Shown: positions 1 to 5,645 of the stretch, one piece after another
Layout of the letters: the number at the start of each line of letters is the position of its first letter
Position numbering within the stretch: the stretch's first letter is position 1
Assembly: GCA_903851455.1 (NCBI GenBank)
Contig: CAINOM010000515.1
Span: forward strand, 1 to 9,202
DNA: 9,202 nt
Reading direction: 5' to 3'
DNA from: an uncultured Bacteroidota bacterium
GTDB taxonomy: Bacteria; Bacteroidota; Bacteroidia; Chitinophagales; Chitinophagaceae
Notes under the pieces: model-generated
What the model saw: only the letters and a program-made list of their open reading frames with translations
Databases searched by the model: none
What the model was told of the DNA's origin: nothing
Program-made: the position numbers and the translations under genes

Positions 1-90
1 CCTTTGCCCAGAGACATGGCTGCATGCGTGAAGCAGTTGAATAAGTGGACCAAACCGCTTACACCACCTACTGAAGAAGAGAAGGGATAG
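1..90 (+). CDS. C-terminal end of an unidentified protein (5' end outside window)
   Basis: Frame 1 is open from the first base to a TAG at 88-90 and gives 29 residues, ending in TPPTEEEKG. The tail is polar and rich in Pro, Glu and Lys, as in many flexible C-termini, and contains the segment CVKQLNKW. No domain can be recognised from so short a piece. In some Bacteroidota gldB lies beside gldC, but this tail does not resemble the GldB C-terminus as I remember it, so I do not name it. The stop is followed at once by the heptad-repeat leader of gldC. It could also be a chance open frame, since 90 bases is too short to establish coding. Confidence 0.45.
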   Translation, partial: PLPRDMAACVKQLNKWTKPLTPPTEEEKG

Positions 91-91
91 C

Positions 92-119
92 CAGTTGGCA
101 GTTAGCTGTGAACTGATTA
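92..119. repeat. Degenerate 7-base tandem repeat in the gldC leader
   Basis: Four consecutive 7-base units fill most of the gap before gldC. The first two (92-98 CAGTTGG and 99-105 CAGTTAG) match at 6 of 7 positions. The next two (106-112 and 113-119) each match their predecessor at about 4 of 7, so the array decays toward gldC. CAGTT at 92-96 and 99-103 can pair with AACTG at 111-115, giving a weak possible hairpin. The last two units are close to chance level; the call rests partly on the clearer heptad arrays elsewhere in the window. Confidence 0.45.
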
Positions 120-162
120 GTTTTACAAAATATTTGAGTCAATCTAAACTGATAAATTATTA

Positions 163-504
163 ATGACATCACACATAAACATACAAATAGAGCTTGCCGA
201 AGATAAGATGCCGGAGGCGATACAATGGACCGCACCGGACGGCGGTGTTGCAGACTGGCAAAAGGCAAAGGCCTTGTTACTCGGCCTCTGGGATGGAGAA
301 GAAAAATCTGCGCTGCGCATAGACCTGTGGACCGGCAAAATGATGGTGGATGAAATGAATGACTTCTTCTACCAGACATTCTTCGGCATGTCTGACACTT
401 ACCTTAGGGCTACAAAAAACGCTGAACTCGCTAATGATATGAAGGAGTTTGCAAAGACCTTTCTGAAAAAAGCATCTGACGCACTTGAAGCCGAGAAAGC
501 TTAA
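163..504 (+). CDS. gldC: Gliding motility-associated protein GldC
   Basis: This 113-residue acidic soluble protein matches the GldC family in length and layout. The N-terminal strand (ITxIELAEDKMPEAIQW pattern, residues 5-21) is followed by a D-G-G turn and a segment where lysines and acidic residues alternate. A central MMVDEMNDFF segment lies at about residues 63-72, and the protein ends in a long Lys/Ala/Glu helix. There is no signal peptide or membrane segment, so it should be cytoplasmic. In Flavobacterium johnsoniae, GldC assists gliding and is encoded beside the lipoprotein GldB; homologues also occur in Bacteroidota not known to glide, so gliding cannot be concluded here. The ATG at 163 gives the family-typical start and follows an A/T-rich stretch with no clear Shine-Dalgarno. 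A yqeY-like gene follows 45 bases downstream on the same strand. No gldB is visible. Confidence 0.85.
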   Translation: MTSHINIQIELAEDKMPEAIQWTAPDGGVADWQKAKALLLGLWDGEEKSALRIDLWTGKMMVDEMNDFFYQTFFGMSDTYLRATKNAELANDMKEFAKTFLKKASDALEAEKA

Positions 505-507
505 GTA

Positions 508-542
508 AAAATCCAAATTTCAAACAGCAAATTCCAAATTCC
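508..542. repeat. 7-base tandem repeat (five units) between gldC and yqeY
   Basis: Five back-to-back heptads occupy 35 of the 45 bases between the gldC stop and the yqeY start. The units lie at 508-514, 515-521, 522-528, 529-535 and 536-542. All begin AAA and end in C; the last two are identical (AAATTCC), and the first two differ from AAATTCC at two positions or fewer. The final unit ends 7 bases before the yqeY ATG. The 13-base word AATTCCAAATTCC (530-542) recurs exactly in the leader of the epimerase-like gene near 6331-6343, in the same orientation relative to the downstream gene. Confidence 0.75.
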
Positions 543-549
543 TGAAAAT

Positions 550-1002
550 ATGTCTCTCGAAACAAAAGTAATGGACGAACTGAAGAACGCGATGCGCGCA
601 AAAGATGAAGCTGCGCTGCGCTCACTTCGTGCTATAAAGGCAGCCATCATCATCGAAAAGACCGCAGAGGGCGCCAATGGCGAGATCAGCGAAGCGACTG
701 AACTTAAGATGCTTCAAAAACTTGCCAAGCAGCGCCGCGACTCGCTGGACATTTTCGAAAAGCAAAACCGCGAAGACCTTGCAGCAAAGGAAAGAGAAGA
801 ACTCGCGATAATCGAGAAATTCCTGCCGAAGCAAATGTCGGCCGATGAGCTGAAAACTGAAGTGAAGGCGATCATTGAGCAGGTGGGCGCAAAGTCACCC
901 GCGGATATGGGCAAAGTGATGGGCGTGGCCAGCAAACAACTGGCAGGCAAAACCGACGGTAAGGCGATATCGGACATGGTTAAGCAATTGCTTGCTTCGT
1001 AG
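550..1002 (+). CDS. GatB/YqeY domain-containing protein
   Basis: The 150-residue length is typical of stand-alone YqeY proteins. The first half is helical and rich in Lys, Arg and Glu, with the family's opening pattern (an L-x-x-x-M-K-A-like helix, then LRxIKAAI near residues 25-32). Residues around 90-97 carry the FLPKQMS linker that normally precedes the small C-terminal helical domain, and DMGKVMG (about 119-125) is also characteristic. The C-terminal domain is shared with GatB, a subunit of the tRNA-dependent amidotransferase, where it contacts tRNA; the function of free YqeY proteins is not well established, and a role linked to aminoacyl-tRNA is only inference. The ATG at 550 follows an A-rich stretch, as is common for Bacteroidota starts. 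It probably shares a transcript with gldC. Confidence 0.9.
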   Translation: MSLETKVMDELKNAMRAKDEAALRSLRAIKAAIIIEKTAEGANGEISEATELKMLQKLAKQRRDSLDIFEKQNREDLAAKEREELAIIEKFLPKQMSADELKTEVKAIIEQVGAKSPADMGKVMGVASKQLAGKTDGKAISDMVKQLLAS

Positions 1003-1035
1003 GCGAATTATTTTGAAAATGGCATAATGTAGTGA

Positions 1036-1058
1036 CGTAGCAATGCAACGTTGCTACG
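1036..1058. other. Perfect 8-bp hairpin between yqeY and cvpA
   Basis: CGTAGCAA (1036-1043) pairs perfectly with TTGCTACG (1051-1058) across a 7-base loop. A nested 10-base perfect palindrome, GCAACGTTGC, lies at 1045-1054, so two mutually exclusive folds compete. Neither strand has a T-run after the stem, so a standard intrinsic terminator is not supported. The GTAGC...GCTAC ends resemble dispersed REP-like palindromes of bacterial intergenic regions. It sits in the 140-base gap 1003-1142, which otherwise holds only a weaker dyad (TCGGGA at 1075-1080 with TCCCGA at 1107-1112). That gap must also contain any cvpA promoter, but I see no clean one. Confidence 0.55.
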
Positions 1059-1142
1059 CAATATAATACCAGTATCGGGATGGGACTGAGGCGTGATAAT
1101 TACATCTCCCGACCAACATAGTATATAAACGCATCCCCCATT

Positions 1143-1697
1143 ATGGTTCTTGACGTAATCGGAATCTTACTTGTGATCTTATTTTTTATACGCGGCTACA
1201 CAAAAGGTTTTATTGTAGCCGCGTTTTCTGTACTAGGCATATTGCTGGGCATCCTCTGTGCGCTTAAGTTATCCCAGTCGTTCGCAGCCTGGCTGCTCGC
1301 CAAGGGATATGTAACCTCCGGATGGGTGCAGCTGGTAAGTTATATCGTATTGTTTGTGGGTGTGGTCATCATCGTAAATCTGCTGGCCAAACTGGTGCAG
1401 AAAGCAGTAGACGGATTGATGCTGGGAACTGTGAACATGCTGGCAGGCGGGATCGTTTATGCCGCAGTGGGGATCGTACTGTGGAGCTCGCTTTTGTGGA
1501 TCGGCGGGCACATGCACATTATAGGCGCGGAAACTATTGCTTCATCAAAAACATACGTGTGGTTCTCCAAAATAGCACCGTGGTTTTTTGAGCAGGCCGG
1601 CAAGCTCATGCCATTCGCCAAGGACACCTTCAGCAAACTGGAAAGCTTCTTCGACACAGTAAACCACAAAATACCAACCGATGTGGGTGCTCATTGA
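1143..1697 (+). CDS. cvpA: CvpA family membrane protein
   Basis: The protein has 184 residues and four predicted membrane segments: about 3-17, 22-43, 61-83 and 97-120, followed by a more polar C-terminal tail. The short loop between the first two segments (FIRGYTKGFI, about 15-24) is the arginine/glycine turn that marks the CvpA family. In E. coli CvpA is an inner-membrane protein needed for colicin V production and tied to the purF region and envelope stress; its molecular activity is not settled. The ATG at 1143 puts the first membrane segment at the N-terminus, as expected, though no strong Shine-Dalgarno precedes it. The last 17 bases overlap the next gene in a different frame, which suggests co-transcription and translational coupling. 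Confidence 0.85.
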   Translation: MVLDVIGILLVILFFIRGYTKGFIVAAFSVLGILLGILCALKLSQSFAAWLLAKGYVTSGWVQLVSYIVLFVGVVIIVNLLAKLVQKAVDGLMLGTVNMLAGGIVYAAVGIVLWSSLLWIGGHMHIIGAETIASSKTYVWFSKIAPWFFEQAGKLMPFAKDTFSKLESFFDTVNHKIPTDVGAH

Positions 1698-2244
1698 TAA
1701 CTACGACTCGTTCACCTACATACTGCACGACTACCTGTTGCAGACGGGCAATGAGTGTACGGTGTACCGCAACGATGAGATCACGGTACAACAACTGGCA
1801 GATCTGAACCCGGAACGGATCATCATTTCTCCGGGGCCGGAAACCCCGCTGCAAGCTGGTATCACTATGAGCGTAGTAGATCATTTTCACAAAAGCACGC
1901 CAATACTGGGCGTATGCCTCGGTCATCAAGCGCTGGGTATGTACTTCGGTGCGCAGCTAGTGCATACTCCCTACCCCATGCACGGAAAGACAAGCGAGCT
2001 AACACATACCCACCATCCGCTGTTCAAGGGTATACCATCACCGTTTACGGCAATGCGGTATCACTCACTGGCAGTAAATGATTTTGACAATATACAGCTT
2101 GAAATACTGGCTAGAACAGAGGATAGAACCATTATGGCACTCCGACACAAGCATTATCCCTGCATTGGTGTGCAGTTCCATCCTGAGTCTGTGGGTACTG
2201 AGTATGGGCTTCAATTGCTGAAGAACTGGGCGGCGCTATCATAA
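1681..2244 (+). CDS. pabA: Class I glutamine amidotransferase, PabA/TrpG type
   Basis: This 187-residue protein supplies ammonia from glutamine to a chorismate-using partner (PabB for 4-amino-4-deoxychorismate in folate synthesis, or TrpE for anthranilate). The N-terminus LIDNYDSFTY is diagnostic. The catalytic triad is visible: Cys79 in GVCLGHQALG, then His167 and Glu169 in GVQFHPES. MHGKTS (100-105) and RYHSL (126-130) are closer to PabA as I recall it than to many TrpG proteins, but the two functions cannot be separated from this subunit alone, and in some bacteria one subunit serves both. The usual SPGPG turn reads SPGPE here (50-54); this position varies in the family. No pabB or trpE lies in the window. 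The start at 1681 lies inside cvpA, so initiation probably depends on cvpA translation. Confidence 0.88.
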   Translation: MWVLIDNYDSFTYILHDYLLQTGNECTVYRNDEITVQQLADLNPERIIISPGPETPLQAGITMSVVDHFHKSTPILGVCLGHQALGMYFGAQLVHTPYPMHGKTSELTHTHHPLFKGIPSPFTAMRYHSLAVNDFDNIQLEILARTEDRTIMALRHKHYPCIGVQFHPESVGTEYGLQLLKNWAALS

Positions 2245-2271
2245 AAAACAGAGCCGATCGTTGCGGCTCTG
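2243..2271 (-). terminator. Intrinsic terminator for the S41 protease gene
   Basis: Read on the minus strand, a perfect 8-bp GC-rich stem (CAGAGCCG with CGGCTCTG, at 2249-2256 and 2264-2271) with a 7-base loop is followed directly by six T residues (complement of 2243-2248). It lies about 28 bases past the protease stop codon. The T-run overlaps the pabA stop codon (2242-2244). On the plus strand the stem is not followed by Ts, so it would be a poor terminator for pabA, although the hairpin may still protect that 3' end. Confidence 0.8.
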
Positions 2272-2298
2272 CGAAATCCAAACAAGCTATTGAAATGT

Positions 2299-3984
2299 TT
2301 ACTTACCCGGCTTGAGTACGCCATCGTATTCAGCGGGTGCAGCGAGCAATGAAAGTGCCTTGTCTACTTCTTTATCATACTGCATAGCCTGCGCGATGCG
2401 GCCACGGGTATAGTAGTAACGGGATGCGATCTCGTTTTCCAGCATCTGCTTTACCTGAACCTTGTTTTTGATGAGGTCCTGTTTCTTATCGTGAGACAGT
2501 TTGCTTTTCAGCGCTTCAAATTCCTGTTTGGCATCGTCATAATATTTTTCTTTCACTGCCATTCTTCTCAGCGAGTCAAGTCCTTCTTCTGTTTCTGTCT
2601 TGTAGGCGTAATCCTTGTTCTCCAGCCACTTTGCAAAGTCATTAAACTCGCCATCACTTAGCGTGAATTTGTCAGCAGCCGGTATGGTGGTGTGCTTGCT
2701 TGCATATTCCGTAGCGTAATCGAACAGGTAGTTCTTGGTATACAGTGTAATGGCTATGCTGCTCACGGGCTCGTCTTTTACGTTTACATCAGCGGCTATG
2801 CCACCGCCACTCAGCACGGTGCGGCCGCCCTTTGTCTTGTAAGACTTCTTGAGCGAGTCCGGTATGTAGCCTACGCTGCCATCTGCATTGCGGTGGGTGT
2901 AGTCGAGCGCCTGTATGCAACGGCCGCTGGGGGTGTAGTAGCGCGCGATCGTCAGCTTCAGACGGGCATTAAAGCCAAGCGGATGCTGCACCTGTACGAG
3001 GCCCTTTCCATAAGAACGCTCGCCGATGATGACGCCGCGGTCCAGGTCCTGCATGGTACCCGCAACTATCTCAGATGCCGATGCGGAGGAGTGATTCACA
3101 AGTACCGTTAATGGCAGCGTCTTGTTCCAAACGGGCCCTTGTGTTTTATAGTCGCGGTCCAGGTCAGGTATCTTTCCCTTTGTGCTCACAACGAGCTGAC
3201 CTTTGTCCACAAAAATATTACAGATGCTTACCGCTTCCTCCAGCAGTCCACCGGGGTTATTTCTCAGGTCCAGCACCATACCCTTCAGTGCAGGCTGCAC
3301 CTTCTGCAGGCTGTCGTAGGCGTCTTTTACCTGGTGTGCACATCCCTGTGTGAACTGTGTGAGGCGCACATAGGCTATATTGTTTTGGGGTCCCATGAGG
3401 CACGCATAAGGCACACTTGATATCTCTATTTCGCTGCGGGTGATGATCTTCTGAGATACAGCATGAGTAAATGCATCCTTGATCTTCATGGTGATCTGCG
3501 TACCCGGCGATCCTTTCAATATCATGCCGAGGTCGTCTATACTCTTACCCTTAACCACCTGGTTATCTATGCTTTCCACCATATCACCGGGATGCAGGCC
3601 TGCCTTTTGCGCCGGACTGTTCTCGTATACATCGCCGATATAAATATCCTCGCCTTTACGGTGCATATTGGCGCCTATGCCACCGTACTTACCGGTCGTC
3701 ATGAACTCATACTCTTCTATGTCCGATTCGGTAATGTAGTTTGTATACGGGTCAAGATCTTCCAGCATTGCGTCTACACCTGTCTTTACCAGTTTGCCCG
3801 GCTCTATCGGGTCCACGTAGTAGGTATTCAGTTCCTTCATTATATTGGCGTAGACATCCAGGTTTTTGGATATCTCAAAGTATTGGTCATTTGTGCGGGC
3901 CCGGATAAATAAAAACGCCGTTGCAGTCAGCGCAACGCCAGCAATAAATCCTTTCGACTTCTTTATTTTTTTTAAAAATTCCAT
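2299..3984 (-). CDS. S41 family C-terminal processing peptidase with PDZ domain
   Basis: A 561-residue carboxy-terminal processing protease, probably anchored in the inner membrane facing the periplasm. The domains in order: a lysine-rich N-terminus and one membrane segment (about 13-27); an N-terminal helical region with the VDPI and LDPYTNYI signatures (about 57-85); a PDZ domain (about 96-170, with GGIGA and SPAQKAGLHPGD); and the S41 core. In the core, LDLRNNPGG (about 238-246) and SASASEIVAG lead to the predicted nucleophile Ser302 and the general base Lys327 in GERSYGKG, 25 residues apart as in E. coli Tsp. The last 120 residues are a charged helical extension seen in Bacteroidota homologues. 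The ATG at 3984 is chosen because AGGGAG lies 4 bases upstream; the frame stays open to a TTG at 4014. Likely roles are processing or degrading envelope proteins. It appears monocistronic, with its own terminator. Confidence 0.92.
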   Translation of the reverse strand: MEFLKKIKKSKGFIAGVALTATAFLFIRARTNDQYFEISKNLDVYANIMKELNTYYVDPIEPGKLVKTGVDAMLEDLDPYTNYITESDIEEYEFMTTGKYGGIGANMHRKGEDIYIGDVYENSPAQKAGLHPGDMVESIDNQVVKGKSIDDLGMILKGSPGTQITMKIKDAFTHAVSQKIITRSEIEISSVPYACLMGPQNNIAYVRLTQFTQGCAHQVKDAYDSLQKVQPALKGMVLDLRNNPGGLLEEAVSICNIFVDKGQLVVSTKGKIPDLDRDYKTQGPVWNKTLPLTVLVNHSSASASEIVAGTMQDLDRGVIIGERSYGKGLVQVQHPLGFNARLKLTIARYYTPSGRCIQALDYTHRNADGSVGYIPDSLKKSYKTKGGRTVLSGGGIAADVNVKDEPVSSIAITLYTKNYLFDYATEYASKHTTIPAADKFTLSDGEFNDFAKWLENKDYAYKTETEEGLDSLRRMAVKEKYYDDAKQEFEALKSKLSHDKKQDLIKNKVQVKQMLENEIASRYYYTRGRIAQAMQYDKEVDKALSLLAAPAEYDGVLKPGK

Positions 3985-3988
3985 AGCA

Positions 3989-3994
3989 CTCCCT
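3989..3994 (-). promoter_or_regulatory. Ribosome binding site of the S41 protease
   Basis: On the minus strand AGGGAG ends 4 bases before the ATG at 3984. It is the clearest Shine-Dalgarno-like sequence in a window where most starts have none, and it fixes the protease start at 3984 rather than the in-frame TTG at 4014. Confidence 0.55.
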
Positions 3995-4095
3995 ATAAAT
4001 TTATAACAAAGCAATGTACGAATTTTAGCACTTCGAAAAGGGGTGAAAAAATAATAAATCGCGGTAGAACCCTTATAGAATTGTTATAATTATGG

Positions 4096-4112
4096 TATTT
4101 TGTATCAAAATG
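4096..4112. promoter_or_regulatory. Dyad in the divergent intergenic region (possible operator or paired promoter)
   Basis: ATTTTG (4097-4102) and CAAAAT (4106-4111) form a perfect inverted repeat around a 3-base spacer. It lies in the 173-base gap between the divergent protease and secreted-protein genes. Each arm resembles a shortened or lengthened version of the Bacteroidota -7 element TAnnTTTG (TATTTTG on plus, TACATTTTG on minus), but neither has exact spacing and no suitably placed TTG -33 element is seen. The rest of the gap is A/T-rich and shows nothing else I can support. Confidence 0.25.
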
Positions 4113-4157
4113 TAAACACCTGTTAATATCGGGCCTGCTTTTTGACCTTCACTATAT

Positions 4158-4805
4158 ATGATATACAAGGCGCTTGCTTTATTGCTATTGTTCCTGCCGG
4201 CTCATAACGAGGTTCTGGCGCAGAAACCTTTTACCGAAGGTATAGTCAGGTATAAGGTTAAACTGCGTTCAGCAGACAATAAGGTGTACAAGGGTATGTA
4301 CACATTTACATTCAAAGGGCCTCATGTAAAAAAAGAGCTGACACTTGATAACGGGTTCCAGGATGTGGTACTGATTGATTGCGGCACAGGCAAAGTTTTC
4401 TCGCTGCAGAACAGGAACGGGAAAAAGTATGCCATACAGCTCAGCATGGAGGAAATAGTGAAGCGGCAGGACGCATTTAACGGTTTCACTTTAAAGGATG
4501 TCGAAAGTGATCGTAACAATATTGCCGGCTATGCAGTGAGCAAAAGCAAGATCAGCTATAAGGACGGGTCATCAGCGGAGGTCTTCTATTCCAAAGACTG
4601 GTATCCGCCGCAGTCCATCACCTATGAGCGTTTCCCCTCGGCGAAGTTTTTGCCAATGGAGTATTCCTATACCGATGAACATGGCATCTCCATGGAGTTT
4701 GAAGCTGACCAGGTAACCCTTGAACCTGTCGAGAATGCGGTATTCCGGGTGCCGCCCGAGTATAAAATGATCTCGTACGAAGAATACAAGCAGCTAAGCA
4801 AATAA
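4158..4805 (+). CDS. Secreted protein of unknown function (DUF4412/GLPGLI-like)
   Basis: The 215-residue protein starts with a clear Sec signal peptide: Lys4, a leucine-rich core (5-13) and a VLA|Q cleavage site after residue 21. The mature part is predicted to be mainly beta-strand. It opens with EGIVRYKVKL and a YTFTFKGPHVKKEL segment, then VLIDCGTGKVFSL (about 75-87), a pattern seen in Bacteroidota periplasmic proteins of the DUF4412/GLPGLI kind, which often have a LolA-like fold. The family assignment is tentative. The C-terminus VPPEYKMISYEEYKQL also resembles those proteins. A single Cys in the mature part (in LIDCG) argues against an internal disulfide. There is no lipobox, so it should be soluble in the periplasm or exported. 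It is divergent from the protease and lies 90 bases upstream of the L,D-transpeptidase start, so a shared envelope role is possible but unproven. Confidence 0.8.
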   Translation: MIYKALALLLLFLPAHNEVLAQKPFTEGIVRYKVKLRSADNKVYKGMYTFTFKGPHVKKELTLDNGFQDVVLIDCGTGKVFSLQNRNGKKYAIQLSMEEIVKRQDAFNGFTLKDVESDRNNIAGYAVSKSKISYKDGSSAEVFYSKDWYPPQSITYERFPSAKFLPMEYSYTDEHGISMEFEADQVTLEPVENAVFRVPPEYKMISYEEYKQLSK

Positions 4806-4812
4806 TCCCTGT

Positions 4813-4820
4813 TATATTTG
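4813..4820 (+). promoter_or_regulatory. Bacteroidota-type -7 promoter element before the L,D-transpeptidase
   Basis: TATATTTG matches the Bacteroidota -7 consensus TAnnTTTG at every fixed position. It lies 7 bases past the stop of the upstream gene and about 75 bases before the chosen transpeptidase start. No TTG is found about 19-21 bases upstream, where the -33 element should be, so it would be a half-matching promoter. If used, it gives the transpeptidase its own transcript. Confidence 0.4.
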
Positions 4821-4895
4821 TTCCCGATTCCAGATGATCTCATGCCCCTTGATTTTATAAATAGAAGTATACTTTTCGGAAGGTCATTTTTCAGA

Positions 4896-5633
4896 ATGAA
4901 GCGGCGCGCTGACTTTTGTTTTTGTGTGAAGCATATGACATTGTTAGTCGTGCTGGTCTTTATGTGTTCTTCGTCGTGGGCGCAGTTGAAGAGCAAAAAT
5001 GATAAGGCTAAGCAAGCCGACACGGTAGCTCGCCCGCGCGACATAAAAATACTGGAGGAGCATAAGGACAAGAGCGGCAATACGGTTCGCACCATTCAGT
5101 ACTACCTGGGTGCGCAGCGCATCATTGAGACCACAACAATACCTTCGTATGCTAGCCTGCACGTGCCCATCAACCCGGATACGCTGAATAAAGACTCGCT
5201 GATGGTGGTAGTAAGCAAGTCGAAATACACGCTTGATGTGTACTACCGGAAAAAGAAGATACGCTCTTACAAAGCTGTTTTTGGGCCAAAGCCACTGGAG
5301 AATAAAAAAATGGAGGGGGACCGCTGCACACCCGAGGGCTGGTTTACTATTAAAAATAAGAACGGAGCATCGAAGTACAATAAGTTCATGCTGCTGAGTT
5401 ATCCCAATGACTCTGCAATAGCCGCTTTTACGCGCATGAAAGCAGCCGGCACCATACCCCAGTCGGCAACTATAGGTGGCGATGTTGGCATACACGGGAT
5501 CTGGAAAGGCGGTGATGATATGATAGAGCTGGGTGTATGCTGGACCGATGGCTGCGTGGCCATTAAAAATAAAGACGTTGACGAACTGTATACTTTAGTG
5601 CCTGTAGGTACACGAGTATACATCAGGAAGTAG
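4896..5633 (+). CDS. L,D-transpeptidase (YkuD/ErfK family), exported
   Basis: This 245-residue protein should form 3-3 peptidoglycan crosslinks or attach proteins to peptidoglycan in the periplasm. From the chosen ATG at 4896 there is a basic start (KRR), a hydrophobic core and a probable SWA|Q cleavage after residue 29. The YkuD catalytic domain covers about residues 100-245. It begins with a strand pattern (MVVVSKSKYTLDVYY), has TPEGWFTI near 145-152, and ends with the catalytic signature: His200 (IHGIW), 16 residues, then TDGC with nucleophile Cys220. The canonical motif is [S/T]HGC; here Asp replaces His, a variable position. A second Cys lies five residues before the nucleophile. The frame is open from a TTG at 4818, which overlaps the -7 element; ATGs at 4842 and 4935 are alternatives, but 4896 gives the best signal peptide. 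The stop is 3 bases from that of the opposing gene. Confidence 0.88.
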   Translation: MKRRADFCFCVKHMTLLVVLVFMCSSSWAQLKSKNDKAKQADTVARPRDIKILEEHKDKSGNTVRTIQYYLGAQRIIETTTIPSYASLHVPINPDTLNKDSLMVVVSKSKYTLDVYYRKKKIRSYKAVFGPKPLENKKMEGDRCTPEGWFTIKNKNGASKYNKFMLLSYPNDSAIAAFTRMKAAGTIPQSATIGGDVGIHGIWKGGDDMIELGVCWTDGCVAIKNKDVDELYTLVPVGTRVYIRK

Positions 5634-5645
5634 CCGCTACTTTTT
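5628..5645 (+). terminator. Weak hairpin with T-run spanning two facing stop codons
   Basis: AAGTAG (5628-5633) pairs with CTACTT (5637-5642) around a CCG loop and runs into TTTTT at 5641-5645. The stem contains both convergent stop codons (TAG on plus, TAG on minus as CTA). It has only two GC pairs, so termination strength is doubtful. It is the only terminator-like structure between the transpeptidase and the minus-strand operon. Confidence 0.25.

Noticed and set aside
129..136. AATATTTG as a promoter -7 element for gldC
   Set aside because: The first base mismatches TAnnTTTG and the nearest TTG lies 31 bases upstream, too far for a -33 element.
2249..2271. Terminator hairpin as a pabA (plus-strand) terminator
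   Set aside because: No T-run follows the stem on the plus strand; the A-run lies before it. The structure fits the minus-strand protease gene instead.
3463..3912. Long plus-strand open frame of 149 codons, and others at 2692-3420, opposite the S41 protease
   Set aside because: They are antisense to a gene with intact catalytic motifs. Their products are rich in Cys, His, Tyr and Val without domain logic, as expected for shadow frames of a well-coded strand.
3985..4014. N-terminal extension of the S41 protease to 4014
   Set aside because: The upstream start is TTG, while the ATG at 3984 has AGGGAG 4 bases before it and places the lysine-rich N-terminus directly before the membrane segment.
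4818..4895. N-terminal extension of the L,D-transpeptidase from TTG 4818 or ATG 4842
   Set aside because: It would bury the signal peptide some 18-26 residues inside the protein, and the TTG overlaps an exact TAnnTTTG promoter element. The ATG at 4896 gives a normal signal peptide.
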